DNA of 33,404 bases. Source: a virus. The notes beneath the pieces were generated by a model that made no database searches, had not been told where the DNA came from, and saw nothing but the letters and a program-made list of their open reading frames with translations. Made by a program: the position numbers and the translations under genes. Positions 23,449 to 30,385 of this stretch are shown here, one piece after another (position 1 is the first letter of the stretch; each line of letters begins with the position of its first letter). The DNA lies in IMG/VR virus record IMGVR_UViG_3300005831_000046, positions 1-33,404 of that record; one strand, given 5' to 3'.

Positions 23449-23943
23449 CTATTTTACGATAAAATAAGTCATAATTAAAGCACCCGCTATGTGTGCAAGT
23501 GTTCCCTTTCTATTTGGCTTCTGCGCCAGTTTGTCTACTAAATTTACAATCCGTTCACTTTTGATGCTGTCAAGTCTTATAGCCTCTTGTATCCACACCG
23601 AATCTTTCTGCCATTTGTCTTTATATCCGATAACAAGCTCAGCGTTGAGTTGCCCCTCATTGAGCTTTCTAACCACTTCACGCTGACAGCTTTCGCCTGA
23701 CAAGCTATCTGTGTAGCTTCGGCATAGGTTACTCCATGTTGAATCGTATACCCATCTGACGTGCGAATCCACAAAATGCCGATATTTGTATCTGATTTTC
23801 GTGATGGTGTCGGTGTCATGGTAGCGTAGTTTAAGGGTGTCGGTTACTCTTATCGTTTCAGGCTTCGTTTGTTGGCAGTTCTTTGGCAAAGATAGCAAAA
23901 GGATTACAATGCCGATAAGAAGTAAGATTTTAGCCGTTCTCAT
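23449..23943 (-). CDS. putative spanin-like membrane protein, 164 aa
   Basis: N-terminal membrane anchor (KILLLIGIVILLLSL), a charged periplasmic middle with Y/D/T-rich strand and helix (VTDTLKLRYHDTDTITKI, then coiled helix KDSVWIQEAIRLDSIKSERI) and a hydrophobic C-terminus (AHIAGALIMTYFIVK). It sits directly upstream of the endolysin. The two-end hydrophobic layout suggests a spanin or other lysis-linked protein bridging the envelope, but there is no acceptable lipobox (PKNC), so it is not a classical unimolecular spanin. Confidence 0.5.
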   Translation of the reverse strand: MRTAKILLLIGIVILLLSLPKNCQQTKPETIRVTDTLKLRYHDTDTITKIRYKYRHFVDSHVRWVYDSTWSNLCRSYTDSLSGESCQREVVRKLNEGQLNAELVIGYKDKWQKDSVWIQEAIRLDSIKSERIVNLVDKLAQKPNRKGTLAHIAGALIMTYFIVK

Positions 23944-24298
23944 GGATATTGCCTATTACGGTTGTTTCTTTCCCGATTGCGTCAAACAATGGTATAGTTT
24001 CACCATCTTCAGGGTGTTTATAAACCGATACAAAACCACCATCTTCAAAAGACACGGTTGACACGTAACCAACGCACACACGCAGCCAATCCCCTTCCCA
24101 AATCTCTTTTCCGTCCTTATCATTTAATCCCGTGTATTGTCCTACGGTTGAGGGGTCTACTTCGTGATGTTCAAAGTCGTTTGATATTCCAATGTTGTCA
24201 TATTGTATGCCGTCTTTTTCTGTTGCGTAATGAATCAAATCACCATACACCCACTCGCCATTGTCTACACGCTTGCCCCTAAATTTTATTTCTCTCAT
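23930..24298 (-). CDS. YopX-like protein, 122 aa
   Basis: Begins MREIKFRGKRVDNGEWVYGD and contains VGQYTGLNDKDGKEIWEGDW, the two hallmark stretches of the phage YopX family. Length is typical. The family's function is unknown; members are common in phage early or accessory regions. It overlaps the downstream gene by 14 nt and its start overlaps the stop of a 24-residue membrane peptide. Confidence 0.9.
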   Translation of the reverse strand: MREIKFRGKRVDNGEWVYGDLIHYATEKDGIQYDNIGISNDFEHHEVDPSTVGQYTGLNDKDGKEIWEGDWLRVCVGYVSTVSFEDGGFVSVYKHPEDGETIPLFDAIGKETTVIGNIHENG

Positions 24299-24369
24299 CT
24301 GTTAAATATTATGCTGTCAATTAGTGCCAGTAATAATAAGGCGTTAGGGATTAGAGGTATCAGTTCCAT
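24295..24369 (-). CDS. 24-aa single-TM peptide, translationally coupled
   Basis: ATG at 24369 begins a short frame whose product is MELIPLIPNALLLLALIDSI, then IFNR, almost all of it one membrane helix. Its stop overlaps the YopX-like start (ATGA), and its start lies within the end of the 133-residue gene. It neatly fills the only gap between those genes. Very short, so certainty is limited. Confidence 0.4.
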   Translation of the reverse strand: MELIPLIPNALLLLALIDSIIFNR

Positions 24370-24745
24370 TCATCAACTCCTTTATGTGTGGTGGGATTTC
24401 GGTGGAGAAGTGTGTCCAACTAAGACCAATTATAGTTGCGTATTTAGCTTGTGAAGCTATTATTTTTGATAATTGAGAAAAAGCGACTGCGGCACTATCC
24501 TCATCATCCCAAAAGTACCCCCATGTTCCAATTGCAGGCTCAGGCTTGCTCGTGTCAAATGTTTGCTCTTTGTAGAAGATTGTAGGGTTTATATTGCTTA
24601 TATGCTCTTTACCATCATTATTAAATGTCCCTGATAAAACACCCGTATCTGAACGAAACGACAACGGATAAACGTCATTTGAGCTTTCCTCTAAAACACC
24701 CCAACCAAACCAAATATGCCAAACTCTTTCCCCCGCCTTAAACAT
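24344..24745 (-). CDS. hypothetical protein with N-terminal phage SH3-like domain, 133 aa
   Basis: The N-terminus (FKAGERVWHIWFGWGVLEES, then YPLSFRSDTG) resembles small phage domains of the type GDxVWhxxyGwGxV...yPlxVxF that I have seen in accessory proteins. The rest (TWGYFWDDEDSAAVAFSQLS, TEIPPHIKELMNG) is not recognised. It overlaps the 120-residue upstream gene by 8 nt. Confidence 0.55.
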   Translation of the reverse strand: MFKAGERVWHIWFGWGVLEESSNDVYPLSFRSDTGVLSGTFNNDGKEHISNINPTIFYKEQTFDTSKPEPAIGTWGYFWDDEDSAAVAFSQLSKIIASQAKYATIIGLSWTHFSTEIPPHIKELMNGTDTSNP

Positions 24746-25100
24746 TTCCTTCTCCTTTCTTTATTACTTTGCAGTTAATCCAATAGCGACCCATTTCATC
24801 CAAAAATTCACCATCTGCAATTGTTTTAAACTTCCCAACTCTACCATGTAAATGTCCGTTATTATCCCAAAATAAGCAAACATCGCCATATTGTGGCGTT
24901 TCTACCATTTCACTCACCAGCATACCCCCCTCGTTAGGGTTAACTAAGTCGTGGATGCGTTTTGCTGCTCTTTGAATGTCCTCTAAAATTACATCGAATC
25001 TGTCATCGTTGTAGATTTCAGGGAATCTTTGTACGTGGCTCAAGGCAATCCTTAAATCATCCAGCGCCACAATTTCTTGTTTTAATAGTTCGTATTCCAT
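24738..25100 (-). CDS. hypothetical accessory protein, 120 aa
   Basis: I use the ATG at 25100 (MEYELLKQEIVALDDLRIAL). A longer frame to 25211 would run through a rho-independent terminator at 25121-25150, which makes it improbable. The product is helical at the N-terminus with a C-terminal small domain (GDVCLFWDNNGHLHGRVGKF, ending YWINCKVIKK) similar in style to phage modifier domains. No family recognised. Confidence 0.55.
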   Translation of the reverse strand: MEYELLKQEIVALDDLRIALSHVQRFPEIYNDDRFDVILEDIQRAAKRIHDLVNPNEGGMLVSEMVETPQYGDVCLFWDNNGHLHGRVGKFKTIADGEFLDEMGRYWINCKVIKKGEGNV

Positions 25101-25116
25101 AGGTTTGTTTTCACCT

Positions 25117-25155
25117 AAAAACCCCCGCACCGAATGAACAATGCGAGGGTGTTTT
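25117..25155 (-). terminator. rho-independent terminator upstream of the 25100 gene
   Basis: ACCCCCGCA (25121-25129) pairs with TGCGAGGGT (25142-25150) with one mismatch and a 12-nt loop; on the minus strand the stem is followed by TTTTTAGG. It would end the transcript begun at the promoter near 25750. A weak TTG-N20-TTAG pattern overlaps it, so a downstream promoter may also be here, but I do not call one. Confidence 0.7.
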
Positions 25156-25326
25156 AATCGAGTTGTAAAGTGTTGGTATCTGCGATGGGGAGTTGTGTCT
25201 ATCTCGTTCATGCAGGGAATTCCGACCTTAGTTTATATCGACACGCGATTTGTACTAAGTTCCATAGCCTATTCTACGTCCTATGACCCATTTAAGGGCA
25301 GCTCGGCTGACATCTGCATCTCAAAA
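25156..25326. other. gene-free stretch, 171 bp
   Basis: No convincing gene on either strand. The long plus-strand frames crossing this stretch show no protein-like pattern or usable start, and on the minus strand I see only peptides of ~10-12 codons and an N-terminal extension of the next gene that would cross the terminator. No clear long hairpin. It may be the decayed end of the neighbouring broken gene, or an untranslated RNA. Confidence 0.4.
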
Positions 25327-25590
25327 TCACTCCCAACCTATCATTTCGATATGCTCCCAAGGGCTACCAAGTTCGTCTATGACGCATGGTTTGTTTCTCT
25401 ACTTTGCCTCAGTCAGGGTGTCCGCGTATAGTCTTCCATCCTTACCGTTTCGTGCTCCAATACTTTTAAGAACGTCTCTCACCACCGCAGCCCGATAGCG
25501 GAGGGGCTTATCGGGCGGGATAGGGTTCTGAGTTGGCTTAAATCGTATATTTAATTCCTTTGTTGTGGCATATGCAATACCACTGCTCAA
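25327..25590 (-). pseudogene. small gene apparently interrupted by an in-frame TAG
   Basis: The minus frame reads GIAYATTKELNIRF ... DVLKSIGARNGKDGRLYADT, then LTEAK and TAG at 25399-25401, and continues in the same frame for 23 protein-like residues (RNKPCVIDELGSPWEHIEMI, GWE) to TGA at 25327. One C-to-T change (CAG to TAG) would explain this. It could be a broken gene, amber readthrough, or a short functional protein. The true start is unclear: the TTG at 25590 overlaps the MKNEQ gene in another frame; a GTG near 25483 is possible. Confidence 0.45.
25490..25516. repeat. perfect 8-bp inverted repeat
   Basis: GCCCGATA (25490-25497) and TATCGGGC (25509-25516) with an 11-nt loop, 22 nt downstream of the stop of the 68-residue gene. 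No T-run follows on the minus strand, so it is not a standard terminator; it could stabilise the 3' end or mark an operator. Confidence 0.5.
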
Positions 25591-25744
25591 TAGGCAATAT
25601 ATTAAATGGTGTCATGCTTGCAAAGTGATTGATAGTATTCGCCACAATGTTTTTGCTTACTAATTTGTAAGTTGACAATTCTGCTTTTACAACTTCTGTA
25701 AATAGTGATTTTACGTTTTCTGTGATGTTTTGTTCGTTTTTCAT
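25538..25744 (-). CDS. hypothetical protein, 68 aa
   Basis: MKNEQNITENVKSLFTEVVK onward, ending in HNKGIKYTI; helical N-terminus. It is the first gene behind a well-formed promoter with an upstream palindrome. No family recognised. The downstream frame at 25327-25590 overlaps its last 53 nt in another frame, so a frameshifted longer gene cannot be excluded. Confidence 0.55.
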   Translation of the reverse strand: MKNEQNITENVKSLFTEVVKAELSTYKLVSKNIVANTINHFASMTPFNILPIEQWYCICHNKGIKYTI

Positions 25745-25748
25745 AATT

Positions 25749-25810
25749 CAAACTAACTACCTTTTTTTTAACTATGCAAGTACTTGATGTAATTTGGAAT
25801 CATTCTAAAT
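25749..25810 (-). promoter_or_regulatory. promoter with upstream palindrome (site A)
   Basis: Coding strand: TTG (complement of 25777-25779), 20 nt, TTAGTTTG (25756-25749), then the start 5 nt on. This fits the Bacteroidota -33 TTG / -7 TAnnTTTG layout. Upstream, 12 nt before TTG, is the palindrome ATTTAGAAT G ATTCCAAAT (25792-25810). Three more promoters share this build. Confidence 0.7.
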
Positions 25811-25819
25811 AGTGACAAT

Positions 25820-26029
25820 TCATGGTTTTTCAGGCAATGACATCCAGTGGGTGACAAATAAATAAACACCGTCTTCATAATCCTCTTCATCGTACCTTAT
25901 ATCCCGAAAGGCTGAATCCTCGTAAATCAATACAAGAATATTGTATTGGGGGTATTTTTGGTTATCTTGATACACTAACACTATTTGCCCTTCATTAGGG
26001 GTTTGTTCTGTTACGCTTATCCAATTCAT
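25820..26029 (-). CDS. DUF551-like protein, 69 aa
   Basis: Starts MNWISVTEQTPNEGQIVLVY and ends VTHWMSLPEKP, the N- and C-terminal signatures of the DUF551 family (W-I-S-V..LP...VLV and VTHWMPLPxxP). Length is typical. Function unknown; common in phage accessory regions. Overlaps the upstream gene by 4 nt. Confidence 0.85.
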   Translation of the reverse strand: MNWISVTEQTPNEGQIVLVYQDNQKYPQYNILVLIYEDSAFRDIRYDEEDYEDGVYLFVTHWMSLPEKP

Positions 26030-26418
26030 CTTAAATTTATTTCGCTTTTGTACTTTGATACAATGGAACGGCTGAAATCTAACTGGTGTGTTGCCGTCCT
26101 ATTTACCCTATCTGCCCACTTTTCAATATAGTTGAAGTCCATACACAAGGCATCCACCTTTTTATTGATTAGACTTGGCGAGTACCCACCTTGGGCAAGG
26201 GATTCCTTTAGGGTTTCCATGATTGCGTCATTCGTGCGCTTGTCTCTGTGATACCTCGCATCCGCGCAAAGTTTACCTGACTGCGACATGATTACTTCAA
26301 GTACCTCAGAACGCCTTACCACGGCTTCAATATCGCCCGTGTCGTACTTGGTATCGCAAAAGGTTTGCATACGTTTAAGCAGCGGTTCTATGTCCTCAAA
26401 TGGCGTTACCGTTTCCAT
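26026..26418 (-). CDS. hypothetical protein beside recombination genes, 130 aa
   Basis: I start it at the ATG at 26418 (METVTPFEDIEPLLKRMQTF), 23 nt inside the preceding gene; a longer frame to 26487 would overlap more. Helical, with SEVLEVIMSQSGKLCADARY and a C-terminal RVNRTATHQLDFSRSIVSKY. I have the impression of similar proteins next to annealase or SSB genes in Bacteroidota phages, with the THQLDxxRS motif, but cannot assign a function. Confidence 0.6.
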   Translation of the reverse strand: METVTPFEDIEPLLKRMQTFCDTKYDTGDIEAVVRRSEVLEVIMSQSGKLCADARYHRDKRTNDAIMETLKESLAQGGYSPSLINKKVDALCMDFNYIEKWADRVNRTATHQLDFSRSIVSKYKSEINLR

Positions 26419-26671
26419 AGAATGTTTCCTGAATTTTGCTTTGCTCGAATCTATTGTTAAACTCAATCTTACGCAGCTTTGACGCATCCAAATCGGGGTA
26501 ATCTACAAACAGACGCTTTGCCCTGCATTTAGCAATACCGCTGTCAAAGTTGCCAGTCTTAGACACTGCAAGTAGGTCGTTTAAGTACGTTTCCGCTTCT
26601 TCACGATTGCTCGGTTCAAAGTGGGTTAAGTACAACGCCCAATCGTGTTCAGTCATGTGGATAGTGTTCAT
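26396..26671 (-). CDS. hypothetical protein, 91 aa
   Basis: Soluble, mixed protein (MNTIHMTEHDWALYLTHFEP, then ETYLNDLLAVSKTGNFDSGI and FVDYPDLDASKLRKIEFNNR). Its start overlaps the stop of a 58-residue membrane protein (ATGA), and its end overlaps the next gene by 23 nt. No family recognised. Confidence 0.6.
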   Translation of the reverse strand: MNTIHMTEHDWALYLTHFEPSNREEAETYLNDLLAVSKTGNFDSGIAKCRAKRLFVDYPDLDASKLRKIEFNNRFEQSKIQETFYGNGNAI

Positions 26672-26844
26672 TTCTTTTCTTGAATAGCGTCAATTATAGC
26701 GTATACGGCAGAACAAAACAAAAATAAGCAGAATAAGACAAAACTGTCCACATCACCTTTAAATGTAAATGCCCCAATTGTTGCCAATACAAGGAACAAT
26801 ATTGCCCACGCAAAAAACGTGTACTTATGCCTATTGCTACTCAT
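26668..26844 (-). CDS. small two-TM protein, 58 aa
   Basis: Short gene with ATG at 26844 overlapping the ERF stop (ATGA) and TGA overlapping the next start. Product: basic MSSNRHKYT, membrane segment FFAWAILFLVLATIGAF, short loop, second segment FVLFCLFLFCSAVYAII, then DAIQEKK. Coupling on both sides makes it very likely real. Topology resembles small phage inner-membrane proteins; role unknown. Confidence 0.7.
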   Translation of the reverse strand: MSSNRHKYTFFAWAILFLVLATIGAFTFKGDVDSFVLFCLFLFCSAVYAIIDAIQEKK

Positions 26845-27368
26845 TTCAATAACCCTTCCACTTCTTTACTTACTTTGTACTTCTTGCGAATGTCCGATAC
26901 GCTGCCACCCTTGGCAATGTACGCTTTTGCTTGGTTAAAGGCTTCTGTGTCCTTATTGAGCCAAGGCAAGTCTGATTCCGCCTTTGGGCTGCTTGCTGCG
27001 TTTCCGTCGTCGTCGTCATCTACATTAAGGCCTAATATTGCACATAGTGAATAGCGCCTTTGGTAAGTAATTGCGCTACCTATTGCCTGAGGGTCTGATT
27101 TTGTGGGTTTCATTGTTCCGTTTGCTTCGATATACTCCCCGCTTTCTGAATGAATAAGCATAGTAGTTAAGCCGTCACCATCAGGAATTTGCGATATAAC
27201 CAAACCGCAGTCAATTAACGGCTGGTGTATTTCATCAAGTATTGAAGGCAAATCCGCGTACTTTGACTTAAAGAATGGGTTGTCTGCTTTTTTCTTAATT
27301 TTTACCGCCTTGGTTTGAAATTCAAACAATGCCTTGGCTAAGTTCTTTATTGATTCTGACTTGTTCAT
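26841..27368 (-). CDS. erf: ERF-family single-strand annealing protein, 175 aa
   Basis: The core is ERF-like: NPFFKSKYADLPSILDEIHQ, GLVISQIPDGDGLTTMLIHS, and SAITYQRRYSLCAILGLNVD, followed by acidic DDDDDG, the recognisable ERF pattern with its YQRRY and LxLxxxDD stretch. A C-terminal small domain (EAFNQAKAYIAKGGSVSDIR) ends it. I start at ATG 27368, which overlaps the upstream stop (ATGA), not at the TTG at 27380. It anneals complementary single strands during recombination-dependent replication. Confidence 0.9.
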   Translation of the reverse strand: MNKSESIKNLAKALFEFQTKAVKIKKKADNPFFKSKYADLPSILDEIHQPLIDCGLVISQIPDGDGLTTMLIHSESGEYIEANGTMKPTKSDPQAIGSAITYQRRYSLCAILGLNVDDDDDGNAASSPKAESDLPWLNKDTEAFNQAKAYIAKGGSVSDIRKKYKVSKEVEGLLK

Positions 27369-27613
27369 ACTGCCCTCCAAATGGTTTGTTTGCGTCCAGT
27401 TCTACCAACTTTCGACCCGTCCTTTTTAATCTTTCCTGCGTCCTCAAGTTCACTCATGCGCTTAAAGATTTGTGAGGGGTGCATACCGTTTAAGATTGCA
27501 ATGTCCTCTGCTGTCAAGTCAAGGGACTTGTACGTGAAAATAGTGTCCAAAATTTGTTGGTGAATCCGTGGCTTGTGAGGCTTAATAGATTCGTGTGCTT
27601 CTCTGCTGTTCAT
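27365..27613 (-). CDS. winged-helix DNA-binding protein, 82 aa
   Basis: Helix-turn-helix and wing: HQQILDTIFTYKSLDLTAED, IAILNGMHPSQIFKRMSELE, then DAGKIKKDGSKVGRTGRKQT with the beta-wing ending IWRAV. This is the pattern of small phage and plasmid winged-helix regulators. It follows the 46-residue protein with a 4-nt overlap and precedes ERF with the same. It is a candidate for binding one of the repeated operators, though nothing ties it to them directly. Confidence 0.75.
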   Translation of the reverse strand: MNSREAHESIKPHKPRIHQQILDTIFTYKSLDLTAEDIAILNGMHPSQIFKRMSELEDAGKIKKDGSKVGRTGRKQTIWRAV

Positions 27614-27750
27614 AGTGATACGTGCAATCTAAGTTTTAAAAAAGCAACTGAGTAAACGTGCCTACGATTTGACAACGGCAACAATGGCAACTTCAAAAAA
27701 CCAAAATGGTTCTTAGGGTGTAGCGTAAAGTGAAAGTTTATGTTTTTCAT
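27610..27750 (-). CDS. small basic protein, 46 aa
   Basis: ATG at 27750; product MKNINFHFTLHPKNHFGFLK onward, ending AFLKLRLHVSL. Stop overlaps the next start (ATGA). Basic and hydrophobic with NRRHVYSVAFLKLRL near the end; small proteins of this kind with a terminal R..sixFLkl.i pattern recur in Bacteroidota phages. Function unknown. Confidence 0.6.
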   Translation of the reverse strand: MKNINFHFTLHPKNHFGFLKLPLLPLSNRRHVYSVAFLKLRLHVSL

Positions 27751-27771
27751 GATTGTTTTTCACTACCGCAA

Positions 27772-27794
27772 CCCCGCTACTTGTGATAGCGAGG
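27772..27794 (-). repeat. hairpin between two small genes
   Basis: CCCCGCTA (27772-27779) and TAGCGAGG (27787-27794) pair over 8 positions (a G-U wobble on the minus-strand RNA) with a 7-nt loop. It lies in the 67-nt gap between the 42- and 46-residue genes. No T-run, so an mRNA-stability or attenuator role is more likely than termination. Confidence 0.4.
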
Positions 27795-27817
27795 TGGGGT
27801 AGGTTCTATGATTTGGC

Positions 27818-27946
27818 TTAGTTCTTACAGACGTATATTATTTCTGAATTGTAAGACCTTTCTAATTCAGCGATTCGCCATTCAGGTAAATAGTCTACAA
27901 CTAATGTTTTGCCGTTTGCAAATTCTATAAAGTATGTGTTTCTCAT
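27818..27946 (-). CDS. small hypothetical protein, 42 aa
   Basis: ATG at 27946; product MRNTYFIEFANGKTLVVDYL then PEWRIAELERSYNSEIIYVCKN. It reads as a compact beta-beta-alpha-beta protein and is the first gene behind promoter site B. No family recognised. Confidence 0.65.
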   Translation of the reverse strand: MRNTYFIEFANGKTLVVDYLPEWRIAELERSYNSEIIYVCKN

Positions 27947-27951
27947 AGATG

Positions 27952-28013
27952 CGAAGTAAATAGTCACCCGTCAATTGTGCAAGCATTCAGAGTAATTTGG
28001 AATGGTTCTAAAT
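27952..28013 (-). promoter_or_regulatory. promoter with upstream palindrome (site B)
   Basis: Coding strand TTG (27982-27980), 20 nt, TTACTTCG (27959-27952), then ATG 5 nt on. The palindrome ATTTAGAAC C ATTCCAAAT (28013-27995) ends 12 nt upstream of TTG, exactly as at site A, and 10 more bases on its outer side (AATTGTCACT) are also identical to site A. It overlaps the end of the preceding coding region. Confidence 0.65.
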
Positions 28014-28261
28014 AGTGACAATTCCGCAAATTCCTTCCCCAATCTGCTATGCCCATACTTGCCAGCCATTTCAACCGCCTTAATAGTTTCCAACTTTGCC
28101 GATATGTCAGCCTTGGGTAAGCCGTCCAAGTAACGGGCGCGTGATGATGCGTGTTCCATTGCTGCCTTGTGACGCTTCTTGACCGATAATGACGCGCTAT
28201 GTTCGTACATTTCGCGGTGGTAGAAGTAATCTTCCCACGCTTGATCCAATAGTTTCTTCAT
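27971..28261 (-). CDS. hypothetical protein, 96 aa
   Basis: Helical, charged protein (MKKLLDQAWEDYFYHREMYE, HKAAMEHASSRARYLDGLPK, then EMAGKYGHSRLGKEFAELSL). Overlaps the DnaA-like gene by 4 nt, so the two are coupled. Promoter site B lies inside its last codons. No family recognised. Confidence 0.6.
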   Translation of the reverse strand: MKKLLDQAWEDYFYHREMYEHSASLSVKKRHKAAMEHASSRARYLDGLPKADISAKLETIKAVEMAGKYGHSRLGKEFAELSLFRTIPNYSECLHN

Positions 28262-28737
28262 GATAAATAAGCCTTTTTAATTTCCTCAAACTTTGCCCGA
28301 TACGATTTGTCTACCGAACACAAGTCGCTTACCGTGTCTTTTGCGTGGATTGCCGTGGAATGGTCGCGCCCCCCAAAAGAGTATGCAACCGTGGCAAGAC
28401 TGTACCCACCATAAACGCGCAAAATGTGCATCATGATTTGGCGAACCAATACTAAATCCGCCTTGCGTGATTTGCTATCTACGTCCTCGATGGTTAATTC
28501 CCGTCTGTCTTCTTCGTAGGCTATGCGTTCACCCAGCGCATTGCATATTGGTTTCTTCCCTGCGCAGTAAGTCGGCATATGCTGCTTTACTATTCTGAAA
28601 AGTCTCTCTTTGTCTGCGTTAAAGTTTTTCACGATAGGCTTAACATAGGTAGCCTGCTCGATTTGATTTGCCAATTCTAAAGCGTTACTATACCCGTGGT
28701 GAGTGAGTACGTCTAAGGCTGCTGTAAATGTGTCCAT
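28258..28737 (-). CDS. stand-alone DnaA domain IV-like protein, 159 aa
   Basis: Residues ~84-140 carry the C-terminal DNA-binding signature of DnaA: SRKADLVLVRQIMMHILR followed by YSLATVAYSFGGRDHSTAIH (112-130), matching the conserved GGRDHSTVLHA motif. There is no AAA+ ATPase domain; the N-terminal 80 residues are helical and unrelated. Such proteins could bind DnaA boxes at the phage or host origin to recruit or block host DnaA. It sits next to the primase-helicase, which favours a role in replication initiation. Confidence 0.85.
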   Translation of the reverse strand: MDTFTAALDVLTHHGYSNALELANQIEQATYVKPIVKNFNADKERLFRIVKQHMPTYCAGKKPICNALGERIAYEEDRRELTIEDVDSKSRKADLVLVRQIMMHILRVYGGYSLATVAYSFGGRDHSTAIHAKDTVSDLCSVDKSYRAKFEEIKKAYLS

Positions 28738-28762
28738 TATTTTCTGCTGTTATATTCTTTCT

Positions 28763-30385
28763 TTAGTGTATTTCTAAATATAAACCTGTGGGTTTGTGGT
28801 ACTGAAATCTCTGCATTCCCGTTTCGCCCCAATGGCTAAACTTCACTTTTTGTACGTGAACATCCACGGTGTCATCATCGTAATTTCGGTATACCGTTAT
28901 GCCGTTGTCCGTCTTGTTAAAAAAGTTCGCACTTCCAGCGATGTCGTAAAGATTTGGAACTTCATACTTTCCCCCCTCTTTGCGTATCTTTTTAGGGTGA
29001 GCAACTAGAAAGCAATGCACATTATACCTTTCGCAAAAGTTCACAATCTTGTCCAATGACTGCCCGATGTACTTCGTTTCTGATTCTCCGTATTGGTGCT
29101 CTAATTTATTCCATGCGTCAATAACAAACCAATCTATACCCTTTCTATTTTTAAGTGTAGCTACGTGGCTTAAAATTGAATCTAAGGTGAAGTCCTTTTC
29201 AGGCTTGACAAACCAAACCGTCTCATCTAAAAAGAACATCGCCTGAGAAACCTCATCTAAACTCATTCTGTGTTCACCAAACCAAGGTCGCTGTGTAAGT
29301 TTTCGTGCCAACTTTGAAAAGTGCAATTCAGTCGGTCTGTTTTCAGGTGAATAAAACGCCCCTTTCCATCCGTGCTTAACATTCAACTTCATGATGATGT
29401 GGTCTAAGAAATCCGATTTACCATGTCCAGGGATTCCCGTTATAGTTGTGAGATACCCCTTGTGAAATTTCAGCAGAGAATCAAAACCATTCATTCCCGT
29501 TCCTACACCCTCAGGTAGCCCGTTTTGGTAAAGGTCTAAAATACTATCCTGAATGTCTCGGATAGTAAACACGCCAACCATTGGAAATTCTGTAAAATTG
29601 TTCGCTGCTGTGGCAAGGTTTATCTTTCCGTGGGTTATAAGATACTCGTTTGCATCCTTTGCCCCGTCAAAAACGATGTAATCGCATTTGTCGCGCCCAA
29701 ATCTGTCTGCAAGTAGTTCGCGCAGTTCGCGCCCTTTGGTATCGTTATCGCTGCAAATGTGGATTTTTTCAACCGTATCGAATAAATCCATGTATCCGTC
29801 AAGATATTGAAGATTCTTGTTTGCCCCGTTTGGAACTGATACCACAGAAGTAATGCCAGCTTCAATTAAACTAAGTGCATCAATTTCCCCCTCTGTTATC
29901 CATACCTCTTTTGAACCTATTACAGAATCCAAGTTGTATAAAATAAGTTCCGCGCCTGAATGAAGTTTGAAATTCTTTTCAGCATCCCGATATTTCACGT
30001 TTACCAACTTGCCAGCCAAAAAGTAATTAAAGCATATTACGTTCACTTTCTTTTCCTTTTGTGGCATATACTCCACTTGTGAAGTAATCTTCATTCTAAG
30101 GCAAGTTTCTGCACTTATACGCCTACTCTCAAAGTATTTCAGAACTGCGTCAGGTAGCGCGGTTGTATTCTGCCACACGGGAACCTCATATTTCTTTTCC
30201 TTTGTGCGTTCAACTAAAGTTCCAGACCATCCGCAATAGTGGCAATGCCAAAGTTGTTTGGTAATATCCACGCTAAGCGACTTGTCGGTTTTGTTACTTC
30301 GGGTGTCGGAGCATTTAGGGCACTTGGTTTTATACTGCCCACTTGTGCGCCCTTTAATGTCGATGTTGTAAAGTTCCCAACTCAT
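28763..30385 (-). CDS. bifunctional primase-helicase (Toprim and DnaB-type helicase), 540 aa
   Basis: Zinc ribbon at C22/C25 (CPKC) and C48/C51 (CHYC). Toprim domain: ITEGEIDALSLIEAG (E165), VVSVPNGA, and HICSDNDTKGRELREL (D213, D215). Helicase domain: Walker A TGIPGHGKSDF (316-326), Walker B WFVIDAWNKLEH (419-430), and a DnaB-like DIAGSANFFNKTDNGITVYR (481-500). The order is that of T7 gp4 and Twinkle. I use ATG 30385, which overlaps the upstream stop (ATGA), rather than 30394. It unwinds and primes the phage DNA. Confidence 0.93.
   Translation of the reverse strand: MSWELYNIDIKGRTSGQYKTKCPKCSDTRSNKTDKSLSVDITKQLWHCHYCGWSGTLVERTKEKKYEVPVWQNTTALPDAVLKYFESRRISAETCLRMKITSQVEYMPQKEKKVNVICFNYFLAGKLVNVKYRDAEKNFKLHSGAELILYNLDSVIGSKEVWITEGEIDALSLIEAGITSVVSVPNGANKNLQYLDGYMDLFDTVEKIHICSDNDTKGRELRELLADRFGRDKCDYIVFDGAKDANEYLITHGKINLATAANNFTEFPMVGVFTIRDIQDSILDLYQNGLPEGVGTGMNGFDSLLKFHKGYLTTITGIPGHGKSDFLDHIIMKLNVKHGWKGAFYSPENRPTELHFSKLARKLTQRPWFGEHRMSLDEVSQAMFFLDETVWFVKPEKDFTLDSILSHVATLKNRKGIDWFVIDAWNKLEHQYGESETKYIGQSLDKIVNFCERYNVHCFLVAHPKKIRKEGGKYEVPNLYDIAGSANFFNKTDNGITVYRNYDDDTVDVHVQKVKFSHWGETGMQRFQYHKPTGLYLEIH

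Noticed and set aside
23449-23943. Unimolecular spanin with N-terminal lipid anchor
   Set aside because: The residue context before the Cys (PKNC) is not an acceptable lipobox; only a general spanin-like topology is kept.
24738-25211. Longer 157-aa version of the 120-aa gene
   Set aside because: The extra 37 codons would pass through a good rho-independent terminator; the ATG at 25100 avoids it.
25141-25498. Two overlapping plus-strand open frames of 96 and 71 codons
   Set aside because: No promoter or natural start, compositions rich in S, L and C as in antisense shadows, and they run opposite to a minus-strand frame that reads more like protein.
25490-25516. Terminator for the 68-aa gene
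   Set aside because: Perfect stem but no T-tract on either strand directly after it.
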